Shown here: positions 1 through 13,355 of the stretch, piece after piece
Position numbering within the stretch: position 1 is the stretch's first letter
How the letters are laid out: each line of letters starts with the position of its first letter
Source: Loxodes magnus
Lineage: Eukaryota; Ciliophora; Karyorelictea; Loxodida; Loxodidae
Reading direction: 5' to 3'
Length of the DNA stretch: 64,000 bases
Assembly: GCA_946699065.1 (NCBI GenBank)
Contig: CAMPDV010000019.1
Span: forward strand, 1,116,001 to 1,180,000
Position numbers and translations under genes: made by a program
The notes under the pieces: generated by a model
Told to the model about the DNA's origin: nothing
The model's input: the letters and a program-made list of their open reading frames with translations, nothing else
Database searches by the model: none

Positions 1-2415
1 ACTCCAATAATAAATCCTAATTATAATAAGAAGCTTTAAGAGATGGATAAAGTAGACCCACATGAAGGAATAGACTCCAAAAACTTAGATTACAAGAGAT
101 ATGTTGATATATGCAAGTAAAATTTACTATTTTAGTACAAGGCATTGAAACGAACTTAAAGTTGACTATGCAAAAAGATAATTTTGACTCGATGCAGTTT
201 TCAAGAAATTTGCTTAAGGAGTCTTAGATGATGAAGCATGGCTACGATAGAATGATTTTATTTCATTTTGTAGACTGGTAAGTTTATAATTAAATTAGTC
301 AGGCTTGATAAAAGACGACCATGATAAGAATACAATGATTACAATGTATGTAAAGCTAACAAATAGGAATTATTAAGGGTAACTGATTGAATTTAACTTC
401 AATAGAAAAATGTTTCACACTGATTTCCTTAAAAATGTCTCCAGCTTAATGTATCCAGATATCCATTTTTCTATAGCTATACAGAAGTTAATAATGGAAG
501 TTATTTACCCAAGGTTAATAAATAATTTCCCTTAGTTAGCTGATGAAAGCGAGTATGTAAAAGATATAGCTCAAGTAGTAGATCCTTCAATAATGTAGCA
601 TCAAGGGTTACCAACTGCTTATATTGAATCAATCTAAAACTAACCTACTTAAAAAGAACCATAGCAACCTATTAAATAAAAAAGACCTTAAACTCCTACT
701 GATATGGTTATATATTTTGAAGAAGAAGAAAAATAAATCTTAAAAGCAATTCCAGTAGATGATACCTTTAAAAAAGATGATTAGTTTTATAAAGCTTTCA
801 TAATGAAAGATATTGATTTAAAAAAAGAAGAAACTACTTAACTAAACTAGAACATTAATATGAATGAAAAGGAAAAAGAAAAGCTGGAAAAGCAATAATG
901 AGTAGACAAGCAAATAAAAAATGAATCTAAATAAGACCTCAAAGAACTATCATGCTGCTAGAAGCTTAAAAGAAAACTTCTTTTATGTTGGTTAAGTAAA
1001 GTTTAGTATAATTTATATAAGATGAAATAGAATATCATTCTTTAAAAAAATTATGGCTTTGAAGATGAAGTTGCTTCTCCACGATCTTCTTTTACAATAG
1101 ATACAGAAGAAATGGAAGTTTTTGAATTAGATAAAGTAAGTGACAAGATTTTTAAAAAAATAGAAAAACTATTAGAAAAAATGAAAAATAAGCAAACTTA
1201 AGATTTGAAAATGAACTGAAATTCTACTAATATTATGGCATTAGTATCTCAAGTTAGCTTCTTTTATAGTACATGTGCCTTGGCTTTTTCTGATTAAGTT
1301 GGATGGCCTTATTCAGAAACTTAAGCGTAGGCTACAAATATTTTATTAGTCAAAATTAACTATTGGAAATACTTATATTACATAAGCTGGGGCTGTGCTT
1401 TAATCTACTTGTGATTAGCTAAAGTTGCATTTAAATATGCAAGAGAGTAAAAATTAGGATGGGTAAGATTATTATACAGGACGATTAGAAGGGTAAAAAA
1501 GCAGGACTTTTGCATAGACAGTATTGGCTTCAACAAGGAGTAAACATATTTGGAAATACTTTGTATTTATAAATTTTAAAAACTATGCTAGCCTCCTGAT
1601 CTTGTAACTTTGAAACAGAGCCTTTTCAATTATATTAAGACAGTGACATTCAATGCTTTACAAACACTCATATGCTTTATGCAATCTTAGGACTTTTATG
1701 CATCGTTATTTATTATCCTGTTGCTACTTTTATGTATCCGAACTTACAGTTTGGTAATAAAGCTCTTGATATTAAATTTAATCCTGATTTTATGATATAC
1801 TAGAACTAAGGTAAGCTAATAATAGCTGGAGTAGCTACTTTCTTCCCTGAATAGGATTAATTGGGAATGTAATTGGCAAGCTCAGCCTTTGTTTCACTAA
1901 TAATGGCATTAATCAGCTTAAAGTCAGACACTTGCTTATTAGCTAAAATCAATAAATGGATTATTTGTGGATACTCCGTTGCCTTTTGGTGTTGCATTTG
2001 CGCATTTTTCAAATGGTACTTTCCAGGAAAGCTAGATGATTTGCTGCTGCTTATAATACTATATGTAGTAGGTGCAAGTATGATTCTGATAACTCTGCTG
2101 TATTAGCTAATTAAAGAAGAAAAAATACATTAAAAGATAAGAAACTGCTGTAAAAAGGGATAAGTTGCTGAACAACCAAAAATCTTATAGTAAAACTCTT
2201 TGAAGCTAGAGAATTAAGAGAAGCACAAAACCTAGTAAAGAGTAATCAAGTCTGTATTACTAGATACCAAAGATAATCTTATAAATAATGAAGAATTGAA
2301 GCAAGAAGCTTCAAGTGCTATGCAAAAAACCTCCTCAAGATTCGATAGATATGATCTGAAAATTGAAGACATTAATGAAGAAGATAAAGAACACGAACTG
2401 CTAATGAAAGATTGA
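1..2415 (+). CDS. Large polytopic membrane protein, 3' part (5' cut by window edge)
   Basis: The gene is open at the left edge in frame 1 and ends at TGA 2413-2415. Removing a 19-nt intron (117-135) and a 17-nt intron (1463-1479) leaves 793 codons. The visible part has a soluble region (with VDYAKRQF), a charged Lys/Gln-rich linker, then about five membrane segments between roughly 1220 and 2105, including VAFWCCIC, and a charged tail. In-frame TGA codons, for example 899-901 and 1597-1599, are needed to keep the frame, and homologous positions carry Trp. The closest relative is the inverted full-length gene at 24869-31660; long blocks are nearly identical at DNA level, so the copies are recent. 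The family is not one I recognise; transport or sensing would be a guess. Confidence 0.85.
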
Positions 2416-2833
2416 AAATAAACTTACAAATTAATAAATATCAATAAAATCATATTATTCATATCTATTCAAACTCGTCCTTACTTTAGCAATCATTCAG
2501 TTATATTTAACATCAACTTAAATAAAAGTCTCAGAGTAATAAATTTAAAGGCTTATTAATGAAAACTTAATAAAGAGCCTCTATAATTAAATATAGTATA
2601 ATCTGAACTATTTAACTAAATGATTAACTTAAAGGAATTTAAATATTAATACTTTAAACTAATTTAACTTTGCTGGGAATTAATACTTACAAAACTTGAT
2701 AATACATAAATAGGAAAAAGCATTAATATTAAAAGACTTAAGAAAGTAGAAGCAAGAGATTAAGATATATTATAAGACTTGATTTCTTTAGGATTCTAAT
2801 AAATTGATTAGTTATTTAAATTCCTCTTTGAAT

Positions 2834-5248
2834 ATGCTAAGATATTAAAAATAGCAGCTAAATTTTGCTATATAGTATAAATATAAAAACAATATTAGCA
2901 AATAAATAAAATATAAAGATGAAAAGAAAGTTATGTCTAGAGTATCTAAATGAGTAATTATTCAATTTCAAAATGAAGAAGGGAGTTTCGAAATTTTATA
3001 GTGGATCATTATTATAATTATATTTAAAAAATTAACTTAATATATCACTAAAATTTACAAATAAGAATGAGTTTTATAAACAGTTACTTCTTCAAAAAAA
3101 GAAGAAAAAGTTAAATAATAAGAATTAATTAGAATACTTAAAAGTAATCAAATGAATAAGAACTTCAATAAATATCTCAAACTTTTTTAGTCATTAAAAG
3201 AAATAAGAGGAAATAAAGATATTTAAGGTGTGTCCAGAAGACAAAAAAGATATATAAGATATAATTTAAGCAAATTAAATTTAATAGACAAAAGAAAAAA
3301 AAAACATAAAAATTGCATCTTTTCAATGTAAAATTTGCATCAAATATAAAAATCCTAGTTTTCAATAATTCTTAGTATGAGAAATATCTGAAAAAAATTG
3401 TAAAAATATATCATAAAAAGATAAAAAATATGTGTCATTTGACAGGCAAAATAACAGAGATAAAAGCAAATTTTTTTCATATAAAGATCTATTGAAAAAT
3501 AGGAAGAAAAAGGAAATAGAAAGAAATAAATTAAATATTTACGACAAATATCTAAGTGAAATACTTAGATAAAAAATTGGAAGAAAAGCTACTAAAATCA
3601 ATATGATAATACAGTCAAGTAAATAAAAAAACTCTGTGCATTATGTGAAATTTAGCTAGGTAAGTGAGCTTTATACTAAAAATTTTAAATTAATTCCCAA
3701 GCTTTGATGAATGAGAAACAATCTTTATTAATTTAACTTAAAAATTCTATAATTATTGGATTAAAGTAATTAAGTAATAAAAAATAATAATTAGATATAT
3801 CTCCAAGAGTAATACTCTAAAGATAGATATCAATAGTACTAAGACGGTATAATCAAGTTTTTTATCTATTCCTCTACAACTGGAAAAAATTAAAAAATTC
3901 TATAAGAAACAGATTATTAATTCCTAAATTTACCTTAGAACTTCTTGAAAATAAGATAGAAACGATTTGAATTATTCAGATTTAAACAAAAAGAGCTTTC
4001 AAGATATAAAATTGCGATTTTATATATATCAACTAAAATTAACAAGTTTAACCTATATTGAGCATAATAAAAAAACTTTAAGTATTTAAATCTATTTCTT
4101 TAGTTTTCTTCACTAATTCAAAAATTCTCTATATTGTATACTTTCTTTTAATTTACCTATATTAAAATGCTAAAGAGATATAATATGACAATCCAATTTT
4201 ATTTATTTAACTAGATTTTCATAAATTATTTAATCAGTCTAGAGCAGATAGATAAACTTTAAGAGTAGTGTCAAACACTAATCAGATTTTAATAATTCTT
4301 TGCTTATTTTAATCTTCAGGTGAAGTTTTCCTTTCTTATAAAAATAGTTTAATTTATTTCTACCTAGAGCTAACTAATATCTACAAATCAAAAAGCATAC
4401 TTATCTTTTAACTATAAATTTATGATATTAGATAAGATAAAGCTCATATGTAAATAGTTATTTTGACTGTAGCATTCATATTCTTAAAGCTAATGCTACT
4501 GCAGTTTTATTTTTTTGTCAAAATATAATTATGAAATTTGAAACGAAAGCTTATTCAAATAGATGCTTATGGTATGCATACTTAAGCTAACTTCTACTAG
4601 AGAAAATTAAGTAAAGCAATGATATATAAATTTATAGCCAACTTTGTAATTATACTAATAAAACATATTATAGGTGTAGTAGCTCATAGTCCACCTAGCT
4701 AGTGTAAATTTAATTTCCTTTAAAGTTATTGCATATACTAATACAACTATTCATCTTTCTTACATTAGTATACATATCAAATTACTAATTGTCTGTATTT
4801 CATATCTATAATTGGATGGTTTAAATATATAAATTAGATAGTTTGCTTACTCAGATAGTTTAATCAATCATTTACTATTTCGTCTGAACTCTTAATTACT
4901 ATTTAGCTTATAACTTAAGCTCTTATAAAATGATAAAATAAAAAGGCTTTAGTAGGTTTAGCTTAATAGGGCTTCTTTTAACTAAATGCTCCTTAGTTTA
5001 CTCCCTTAGCAGTAAATAGCTAGTAGGTATTTTTCTTATCTATTTACTTCTTATTTTCATAGAACTGAAAGTGCTATTTAAATAAGCTTAAATGAATCCT
5101 ATTTAACTAAACTACTTTGTGTCTCAAAAGTCTAACTCAGATTATAATAACCACTCTCTTATCTAAGGTACTTCTATAGATGGCTTTTACAGTTACCAAT
5201 CAGCTAAGGTAGGTATTTTTCTAATAAGTGTAAGTGTAGGAAATATGA
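2834..5248 (+). CDS. Possible polytopic membrane protein, weakly supported
   Basis: With TAA/TAG as Gln and TGA as Trp, one frame can be followed from an ATG at 2834 to TGA at 5246-5248. The first half is Lys/Gln/Asn-rich and very A+T-rich. The second half (about 4260-5250) contains several hydrophobic stretches that look like membrane segments. The frame carries about eleven internal TGA codons, close to the number expected by chance at this composition. The call therefore rests only on hydrophobic patterning in the 3' half, and the 5' part may be intergenic. No family recognised and the start is arbitrary. Confidence 0.28.
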
Positions 5249-5337
5249 TACTAAGAGTAATAGAGATATAAATAAGTTAAAGGGAAATAAAGATAAAGGA
5301 TGGATATTAAATTATATTACTGCTTTATTAAATTAAA

Positions 5338-5937
5338 ATGAGTTAATAATCTAAGAGAACGGATTAACAAGAACTATATGGAGTCAATTCAGAGTTATAA
5401 GCTAGAATGACAGACCTATAATAATCACTGCAGGTGAATAAGTCTATGATTCAATAACTTGCAGATAAAAAACTGATTAACCTCCTAAAAATAAATTAAG
5501 AGTACCATAACAATCTATAATAAATCTTTCAGTAGAGAAACAGCGCCTAGATTAAATCCTTGCTAAGTGAATAAATTGCTGAGGAAACTCATAGGAGAGA
5601 ATTTGAAACTGAAATGGAGTTTCAGGAAAAGTTGGCGGAAATTGATTACAAAGAGCAAAGAAAGATATTTCTAATAAAGCAGCTAAAGCAGAAACTAACA
5701 GATACATAAGAATACGCTGAATTCGTTAAGTAATTGAACTCAAATAAAATAGTGCTTCCCACACCTAAAGTCCTTAAGAAGCATAACAAGCTAATGAAAC
5801 TGTAAGATAATATATAAAAAGCTGCTAAGGAGATCAACACGTTTAAAGAACAGGCTAGAAAGCTAGAATAAAAATGTGAATAAGTTCGTTTAAGCAATGA
5901 CAAATATATGGCAATGCTTTATAGTCCTATACATTGA
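5338..5937 (+). CDS. Coiled-coil protein, 199 residues
   Basis: The ORF runs from ATG 5338 to TGA 5935-5937, 200 codons with no internal TGA. The protein is strongly helical, rich in Gln, Lys, Glu and Leu, with heptad-like spacing over most of its length and a short non-coiled end (YMAMLYSPIH). No membrane segment, signal peptide or catalytic motif is visible. It resembles small cytoskeletal or ciliary coiled-coil proteins of ciliates, but I cannot name a family. It sits about 110 bp upstream of the next + strand gene. Confidence 0.75.
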
Positions 5938-6050
5938 AGTAAGTAGAAAGAGAAAAAAACAAAACAAAAGAAAGGGAAGAATAATTAAACGACTTTGGAT
6001 AGATCATTCAGTAATTTTTAAATATAGGTGAGTATTATAATTTCAATTCT

Positions 6051-7157
6051 ATGATATCTGAGGAAAATAGTAGCATCAGCTCTTTTGAAGATATCCAGTT
6101 TGATGAAAAAATTTAAATTCCTACAAAGCAAAAAATCCTGCCAACTTCTGTAATGCCAAGTCTTAATATGAGTAAAGTTAGACTTAATCAAGCAGAGTAG
6201 ATAATAAGATAGAAATAGAAAAGTAGCATGTCTGCTAGTTACGCTAATTCATTCGAATTTAACATTTCAAATTAAGTTGAGCCACAGCACGAAAAATCTT
6301 AATAGGAGTTTAAACTGGAATTTAAACTCGATAGATGGAAAAGACTAAAAAAGGAAAACTAAATAGCCTCAGAAGAACTATCAGATTTGATTTAGAAACT
6401 CAAGAAGAAGATTAAATTCTTCTAAAGCTAGAATCATAAGCTAACATTAGCCTTGCAAAATCAAAGTTAATTTAGTGAAAAATACTAGAAAATAATAAAA
6501 AGAGTAAGAGCAAATAATTAACTAAGCAGAGCTAATTCTAATCCTTTAGAATATGTTTAATAGTCATCTACACAAGAAGAAGATGAAAGCACGATTAAAA
6601 AAAGAAGCAAATCAGTTAATGAAAGAATTTTCTAACACATTTATTCATAATTCATTATTCAATAAGTTAAACTATTAATTAAAGCTCTAGAATAATCTAT
6701 TTCTTTGGTACAGTTAAATATCATAAGTAAATACCAAACATTAACTTCGAGTATATTAAATGGATAAGAGACATTTTCTTTTATTCTCCGAACTTTAAGT
6801 AATAAAGAAGTTGATATTAGCCTCTATTTATTAATCATCAAAGAAGCTTTAAATAGCATTAGAGTTATAAACATGCAAAGCCTGTAAAATATGTAAAGGT
6901 TTTAGACATATAGAAGCAGCTTGCTTATAAACTTATAATTTAATAGGAAAGAAGAAAGATCTACATTCATTATTATTAAGGTACAGCTAAGATGCTAATT
7001 GATAAGAGTATCTAAGCATATGCTTAACTTTAATGACTATTACTATATGAGAGATTTAGATAATTAAGAATAATTAAACTATATTATGTCTACTAACTAA
7101 ACTAAAGCAATTTTGGTATTTAAATATGGAATTAGAAGTATTAGATTATAATTTTGA
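6051..7157 (+). CDS. Unknown helical protein, 368 residues
   Basis: The ORF runs from ATG 6051 to TGA 7155-7157 with 368 codons free of TGA, about one fifth of the number expected by chance, so it is very likely coding. The N-terminal 100 residues are Ser/Gln-rich and probably disordered. Residues about 100-170 form a basic coiled coil, and the rest is mixed helical with no membrane segment or known motif. The next ORF on the same strand starts at 7126 in another frame, so the two overlap by 32 bp or are joined by an unseen intron. Confidence 0.7.
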
Positions 7158-7558
7158 GTTTTAAAGCCCATTAGAGCTCTAATTTTATGCCAGCAGGCAT
7201 TTAACTTCTTATTTAGTTGCTTTATTAGGCGAAGGCTTTGAATTTTAAATAAAAATTTACATTATAACATATTAAATCTAATGTATTTACTATCGAACTA
7301 GAAGCCTAGCTTATTAAGAAGTTCTTTATACTATATTAAAGCAGCTCTATTGTCTTGTGTATTAAAGTAGCTTAATATATAAATAAAGCTAGTGCTAGTC
7401 TCATATCACTGCTTAGAGATATGCTTTTTAACTCATTTAGAAAATTAAGTAATTTGAAACTAATTAAATACTTCTCTAGACAGCTTGAAGGTGAAGAATT
7501 ACGCATATAATTCATATTTAGCGAAGATAAAAACTCTATAATTTGGATTTATTCCTGA
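7126..7558 (+). CDS. Small unknown protein, one intron
   Basis: From ATG 7126 the frame reads through a well-composed segment (SYLVALLGEGFEF). A 19-nt GT...AG intron (7283-7301) joins it to a second segment (IKYFSRQLEGEELRIQF) that reaches TGA 7556-7558, giving 137 residues. Removing the intron restores one frame, which supports it. Beyond 7558 the same frame still looks coding up to about 7680, so the TGA may be read as Trp and the true end is unsure. No domain recognised. It overlaps the preceding gene's 3' end and is followed 176 bp later by the CNBP-type gene. Confidence 0.45.
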
Positions 7559-7734
7559 TACTAGACTAACTAGGCTAGAATACAAAGTAACTAGTATTTA
7601 GGTATGGGAGTAGATGAGTTAAGTAGAAGCAAAGCTGAAATAAGGCCTTTTAATAGTAAATAAATAAATAAGCTGAAAGTTTTGAAGAGGAATTTATTTT
7701 ATTTTATACCATTTTATAAAAAAGGAAAGTTCGT

Positions 7735-8262
7735 ATGTAGAGTTGCTATAATTGTAGAGAATAAGGCCACTTTGCCAGAGAGTGTCCTAAAGCTGGAATG
7801 TAGCTGTGTTTTAATTGTTAGTAGGAAGGACATATCGCAAGAGATTGCCCATAAGGTATTATATGTCATCTCTGTAAATAAACAGGACATTTAGCAAGGG
7901 AATGCACTGAAATAAATGAATAGTAATATTCTGGCGGTGGTGGTGGCAGAGGATACAGTTAGAAATGCTTTATATGTAACTAGGCTGGACATTTTGCACG
8001 AGATTGTCCATAGAATTAATAAGAAGAATAATATGGAGGATAATATAAAAACGAAGCTTGCTATAATTGTGGAAAAACTGGGCATTTTGCTAGAGATTGC
8101 AAAGATGAAAGCAGCGGAAAAAATCAAAGTGGAGTAGAGTGCTATAATTGCGGAGAAGTAGGACACTTTTCAAGAAATTGTCCTAATAAAGAAGGTGGTG
8201 GTGAAACTAGATGCTTTAAATGTAATGATTGCGGACACTTCGCACGGGATTGCCCCAATTGA
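7735..8262 (+). CDS. CCHC zinc-knuckle nucleic-acid-binding protein, CNBP/ZNF9 type
   Basis: The ORF runs from ATG 7735 to TGA 8260-8262, 175 residues. It contains seven retroviral-type zinc knuckles, each C-x2-C-x4-H-x4-C, for example CYNCREQGHFAREC and [14 protein letters not shown], separated by short Gly/Gln/Asn linkers. Seven knuckles is the classical number in CNBP/Gis2 proteins. These bind single-stranded G-rich RNA or DNA and act in translation and mRNA handling. Many linker positions are TAA/TAG, so the gene is invisible under the standard code and gives only shadow ORFs. The stop directly follows the last knuckle, which fixes TGA as a terminator here. There is no signal or membrane segment; it is expected in cytoplasm or nucleus. 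Confidence 0.95.
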
Positions 8263-8762
8263 ACTGAACTCAATAAAGATAAACTTAGTGATTAAAATTA
8301 AATCTATCCTTATTAAAAGTTATCTAATCTAATATTTTAATACAATTCATTAGGGTAGACAGTCTATGAATTTCCATATTAATAATATAGAAATATTAAG
8401 TTAAATAGAGAGTAAATTATCATACCTATCTTAGCTTATTAATGTTATAGCTAAATCTTATATTACTATTAAAAATGCTATTTTAATTATTTTTGGTAAG
8501 CCGAATTAAAAAAAAATTTTAAAGGTAATCTCCACTCAAAAATATCATCATAGAGGAATGATTCAATTTAAAGATAAAACGCCTGATTGATAATAAAAAT
8601 AGATAGTTAACAAAAACTTTAATACAAGGTATAAAATTAACCTCTGCTATTATCTTCATGATTCATTTAACACAAGACTAGTTTAATTAGGAGGAATATA
8701 AGAAAAGATTTAATTTAATTGAATTAGTAAAATTGAACCTTTTAAAGAAGCTAATATTAAAC
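8263..8762. other. A+T-rich spacer
   Basis: About 500 bp between the CNBP-type gene and the next ATG. It has no knuckle-like or other recognisable coding pattern on either strand, no tRNA-like fold and no repeat. It probably holds the 3' end of one transcript and the promoter of the next. Confidence 0.5.
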
Positions 8763-10271
8763 ATGAATTAACTGTATTTTCTATCATTTATTATCCTTTA
8801 TCTAAGTTTGGCGTTTACTTTTTTTCTCATTTTTATAAATATTTATCCACTTGCACTTTTTATAACTTTATCATTCTGCTCTAATTTTGGAAAAGCGAAA
8901 GTTTTTACTTTAACAAGGCTTTTTAATTTTTATCCTTATTTATTGCTATAATTTTTTAAATAGTCAATATGCAAACCTCGCTAAGCATATAATCTATGCA
9001 CATTTTTCACTTTAAGCATATCATTTAGCTTTATGCCATTAATCTAAACTGAATCATTTAAGCTTTGAGTTAGTAGACTTTTAATTTAGGTAGGACTATT
9101 TGTCACTCTTTTTGCATTCATTATTTTGCTTGTTTTCTATTTGCTAGATTTATCTCCTTTAAATCATTCCTTTTTATGTCTTATATCAGCTAAGCTCTAG
9201 TTTAATAGCCCCTCATTAGTTTAAGGTTTACTTTTTATAAATTTTTCAAAGCTAGCAAAGCAATTTCCTGTCTAATTTAAATCAGATTAACTGCTAACTT
9301 AAAGCTAAGATGTATCTGCTTGCGTCTCTAAATATAAATGTGGTTTAATTCCATACTTTCTTGAATAGTATCTGATAGCATCTACAACATGCTGCTGCTT
9401 ATATTATTTGTATAATGAGCATTAAGAGTGTGAATGTATGATCTTTACACTTTATGCTTTCATTTATTATTATACATACCATTATGCTACTTTATTTAAA
9501 TATTAGTCTCCCACTTTATTATCTCTATTTTATTAAAATTATACCTTTAATTGTACTATTTTAACCAATAATAGGATTTTAATATAGTAATTTAAGGCTA
9601 ACTCTTACATAGGTTTTCAACAGAATAAATAGAGAAGCATAGGTATAAATAAATATGATAGGATATAGTATTCTACTAAGGATAAGAGCATACTAGGTAT
9701 ATTATTTATAAGGCTAGATTAATTCTTATTGTTATAAAGATCTATCCAAATTATACACTCTAAGTAGCATAAACTGATAGTTCTCATTTATATAGAACTA
9801 TAAATAATCTTAGAAAACAGTTGTTAAAGCATTTAATCTTGAGAGCTAGTAAACTAATATCATAGTATTATGACTATAAAGAGTATTATGCTATCCTAAA
9901 AGTTATGGTTCATGGTGGTAATTTGCTTTAAATATGGATATTAAAGCTAGAAGCTTAAATGCAATGTTATAATAACTATATTTATTGAAATATACAAAAT
10001 TTCTAGGATTTAAGAAATTAATAACGGAAAGCTTCCAGAAGAGGAATATAAAAATGACTTGAAAGTAATACTGGTAGCTTATCGTTATTTATTACATAAA
10101 TAGTATTAATATATTGATAGTTTAAGAAAAGCAGGTATAAAGAAGAGGGTTAAGGAATGGAAGAGTGGGAACTAGTTGGATAGTTTGGAGCCTGATTAAA
10201 TTGATGTTTCAAGTTATTTGATTATAAAGTTAAGCTAAATTATTAAAATATTCTTTAAAAATGCATCTTGA
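8763..10271 (+). CDS. Polytopic membrane protein, 502 residues
   Basis: A single frame runs from ATG 8763 to TGA 10269-10271 with two internal TGA codons read as Trp. The N-terminal half holds about four hydrophobic segments (for example FIILLVFYLLDL) and a Cys cluster near the middle (TTCCCLYYL). A further segment lies near residue 380. The C-terminal about 110 residues are soluble and charged (NGKLPEEEYKNDLKVILVAY). The layout suggests a channel or receptor-like membrane protein with a cytosolic tail. I do not recognise the family; a tetraspanin-like origin of the Cys cluster is possible but unsupported. No introns are needed. Confidence 0.6.
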
Positions 10272-10413
10272 AAATAAGTTCTAATATCAGAAACCAAAAC
10301 TTTTATCCCCATTGAGAAAATAACCTTGAAAGGAAGTAAAATTGAACAAAAGATATCTAATTTGAGAGTCATCTGTACCTTAATCTGAAAGGGACTAATG
10401 CGAAAAAATAGAA

Positions 10414-12213
10414 ATGAAGGATACTGACAAGTTCATTAAAACTAACTATAACGAATACATTTCGAAAATTCAGCGAGTAGAAGAAAAAGTTACTAAAAAT
10501 TTGAAAGAGAAGAAGAATAATGAAAAGATAAACCAAAAGAAAATTAGCATTTTAAGCTTTTTAACTAAGTAAAATTAGCAACCAGAGGATCCAAACTAGC
10601 CAATTAAAAAGTCTGCTACTATTTTATCTACCAATGAAGAACCGCAGGGATTTCTAAAACAATTTTTTAAGAAATAAGAGCCAGAAGAAGTGATAATAGA
10701 ACAGGAAAGTATCTAGAAAGCTCCTTAAAATTTTAAAGAGCTAAAGCTTCCTAAACAGTATTATGTAATGTATTACAAGTTATAAAAGAAGAAACTATCA
10801 AAGGCAAAAAGTAATGGAGATTTACTAGATTAAGAGATTTGAAAGAATAAGAAAGCCCTTAATCAAATAGATATTAAGAATAAAAGGAATAGACAGTTAT
10901 TCTAAAATTTTGTTACAACTAAATCAAACTAATTTCCATAATAAGAATAACAATCTACTCAGAAGGAAATTTTCAGATCAGAACGTTCAAGTTCTATATT
11001 TCACTTTCCTTCATTGTAATTAAAACCTACTTTATCAACATAAAATCTATAAACCGAGAGATAGCCATATGATCGTATTGTATATCCTCCTTTATTTTCT
11101 CAAGGATCCTTCTAGCATCATTAAGGATAAAAAATATAAAAAGTCAGATTAAATGAGTAGCTGGAATTAAAAGAATCTCTAAGTCAGTTTCCTTTAACTT
11201 ACGATCCAAAATCCCCTTAAAGTTCGATTTTATAAATAATGAGAAACATAGAGCAAGAGTAGCAAGTAAATACTCGTGATATAGGAACACAAGACAATAT
11301 CCTAGAAATCCTTAAGGATGACTAATGAGATAACTTTCTATACGCCTAAACATCCAAAGATGCCATAAGGGATCTCAATTAGATAAATATCAGAAATAAA
11401 AATTATAACAAGAAAAGAGAAAAAAAGTAGATAATATCTAAAAAAATAATTTTGCCTAATGTAAGCTTATTACTTATGCAGGATATGTACTTTCAATTTT
11501 TGAAGTTTGAAAAATCTAAAAAAAACAGTTAGCTAAGCGAAAGGGGAAAGCAAGAATTAAATAAAAAATAAAGGATTTTTAAGTATTAAATGCACTTTCC
11601 TTATCTCATCATTTTATTAGTTTTCTATCTTTATACTAAAGTCTATGAATACTTTCAGTATAATAATGTGAATTTCATGAAATAAAATGACTTAAAATGT
11701 ATTGAGTGTAGTATTAAGGATAATAGATAAAGCTTTATAGCTGTAATACAACTCTCAGTACAGCCTAAAGAATCAGCTTCTTAGGATGCCAATTTTATCC
11801 TCAGTTACTTATATTATTTAAAATAGCAAATATATAAACATAAAGAGAGAGTAATTTATATACTAGAGTCAATATTTCAAAGCATATAAATTAAGAAGTA
11901 TATTCCTTTTAATGTTAGATAGACATTAAGCTAAGAATCCTAAAACTTAACAAAAGCAGTTTAGGATTAATTAATAAAATTACAGCTGCTACTTTATGTA
12001 GATTCTCTGATCAAATTGAAGTTGAAATTATAAAAAGTGAAACTTAACTGTCGGTCGAAGTTAATAATAACGGTTTACTAAGAATTATACTATTTAAGTA
12101 TCCAAAAATATCCACATCATATGCATTTAAAGATAGAATTTGTAAGAACAAGGAAATTTTAAAAGCTAAAAAGATTTAGATGTTTTGCCTATTATTCTTG
12201 CAGTAAAAAATGA
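10414..12213 (+). CDS. Unknown protein with one central membrane segment, 599 residues
   Basis: The frame is continuous from ATG 10414 to TGA 12211-12213, with in-frame TGA at 10840-10842 and 11326-11328 read as Trp; about ten would be expected by chance. The N-terminal 380 residues are Lys/Gln/Ser-rich and look largely disordered, with proline patches. A single membrane segment (FPYLIILLVFYLYTKVYEYF) follows near residue 395. The last about 190 residues are helical with two Cys pairs (CIECS). No family recognised. The next ATG lies only four bases after the stop, in another frame. Confidence 0.65.
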
Positions 12214-12217
12214 TAAA

Positions 12218-13222
12218 ATGAATACTAATCTAAAAGCTGAAGATATAGTATCTAGAAAAGGATAAAAGAAAACAATCTAGCTTAATGATATTTGAAACCT
12301 TAATTTCATAAATAAATCTATATTTTCTAACTAAATAAAGTACCTTAAAATTAAATAAAGCATATTGTTAAGATATAGTAATGAAAGCATTAGATTATAG
12401 TTATAAAATATAACTAAATACTACGAAAATCAATTATTTATATGAAATGCATAATTAAGAATAGGAATAATACTACTAACAATACTGTCATGACTCTTCA
12501 AAATTAATTTGTCATTTTTAATATTATAGTAGTTGCAGAAGCAAAAAGACAGAAGAATCAATACCTGTCGACTTAAGCAAAAATCTCTAAGTTTAAGTTT
12601 AAATCCTTTAGAAATATTCAAGTATGCTTAAAGTTATTTCTGATAATAGTTATACATTTCTAAAGGTTCAAAATAGAGTAGCTGAAGTGTCTAGGAAATT
12701 ACTCTAAGTAACTATTAAAGATAGCTATTTACAAAATAATAAGTAACTAAACTAGTTATTTCCTCACAGTTATTATAATTTATTAAGCCTAAGATAGCTT
12801 ATTTATTATAAGTTAAAATGTATATAAGTCATTCAAACATTAAATAAAGCGCTACTTAGTTGTAGATGAATAAGTTAAATATACTACTTTAAATGATTTA
12901 AATATTCTAAAAGAAACTAAAGCTTAATTAGTTTATAAAGTATACCAGTTACTAAAAAGCAAAACTGTAAGCTAGAAATATAAGAAGTAAAGCTAGAAAG
13001 AACTTAATCTTGGATATCATTATTTTAAATCATAGCTAGTAGTTCTATCATTACCATTTCTTACTTTCTTATTCCTTTTTTTCTGAAGTAGTTAACTTTT
13101 TTTTCACTGTTCTTCTAGTTTATTCCTTTATTTAATTTAAATAGATATAACTGTAAATAAAAACGATAACATTGGTAGGTATTAATGAAGTTTGAAAATT
13201 CATTAAGGATTTAAAAATATGA
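12218..13222 (+). CDS. Putative protein with membrane segments, unknown
   Basis: The frame runs from ATG 12218 to TGA 13220-13222 (334 residues) with five or six internal TGA codons, near the chance level, so support is modest. A hydrophobic stretch near residue 85 (IGIILLTILSWLF) and another near the C-terminus could be membrane segments; between them the protein is Gln/Lys/Ser-rich. It begins four bases after the previous stop, which is unusually tight for separate eukaryotic transcripts. It could instead be a frameshifted or spliced extension of the previous gene. Confidence 0.35.
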
Positions 13223-13355
13223 CTGGATTATAAGAATGGATTAAAAGTAAAGATTCGTTAAATGTCTGCTAATTAGAATCTTATAATGTGATAGTTAATA
13301 ATTATTAATCATTTACTTAAGAAGGATATTAGGTAAATTAAGAAGCTATTTAAAA

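Noticed and set aside
7126-7558. RAD9/HUS1-like sliding-clamp homology
   Set aside because: The resemblance relied on an unspliced reading; after removing the 19-nt intron the motif is lost.
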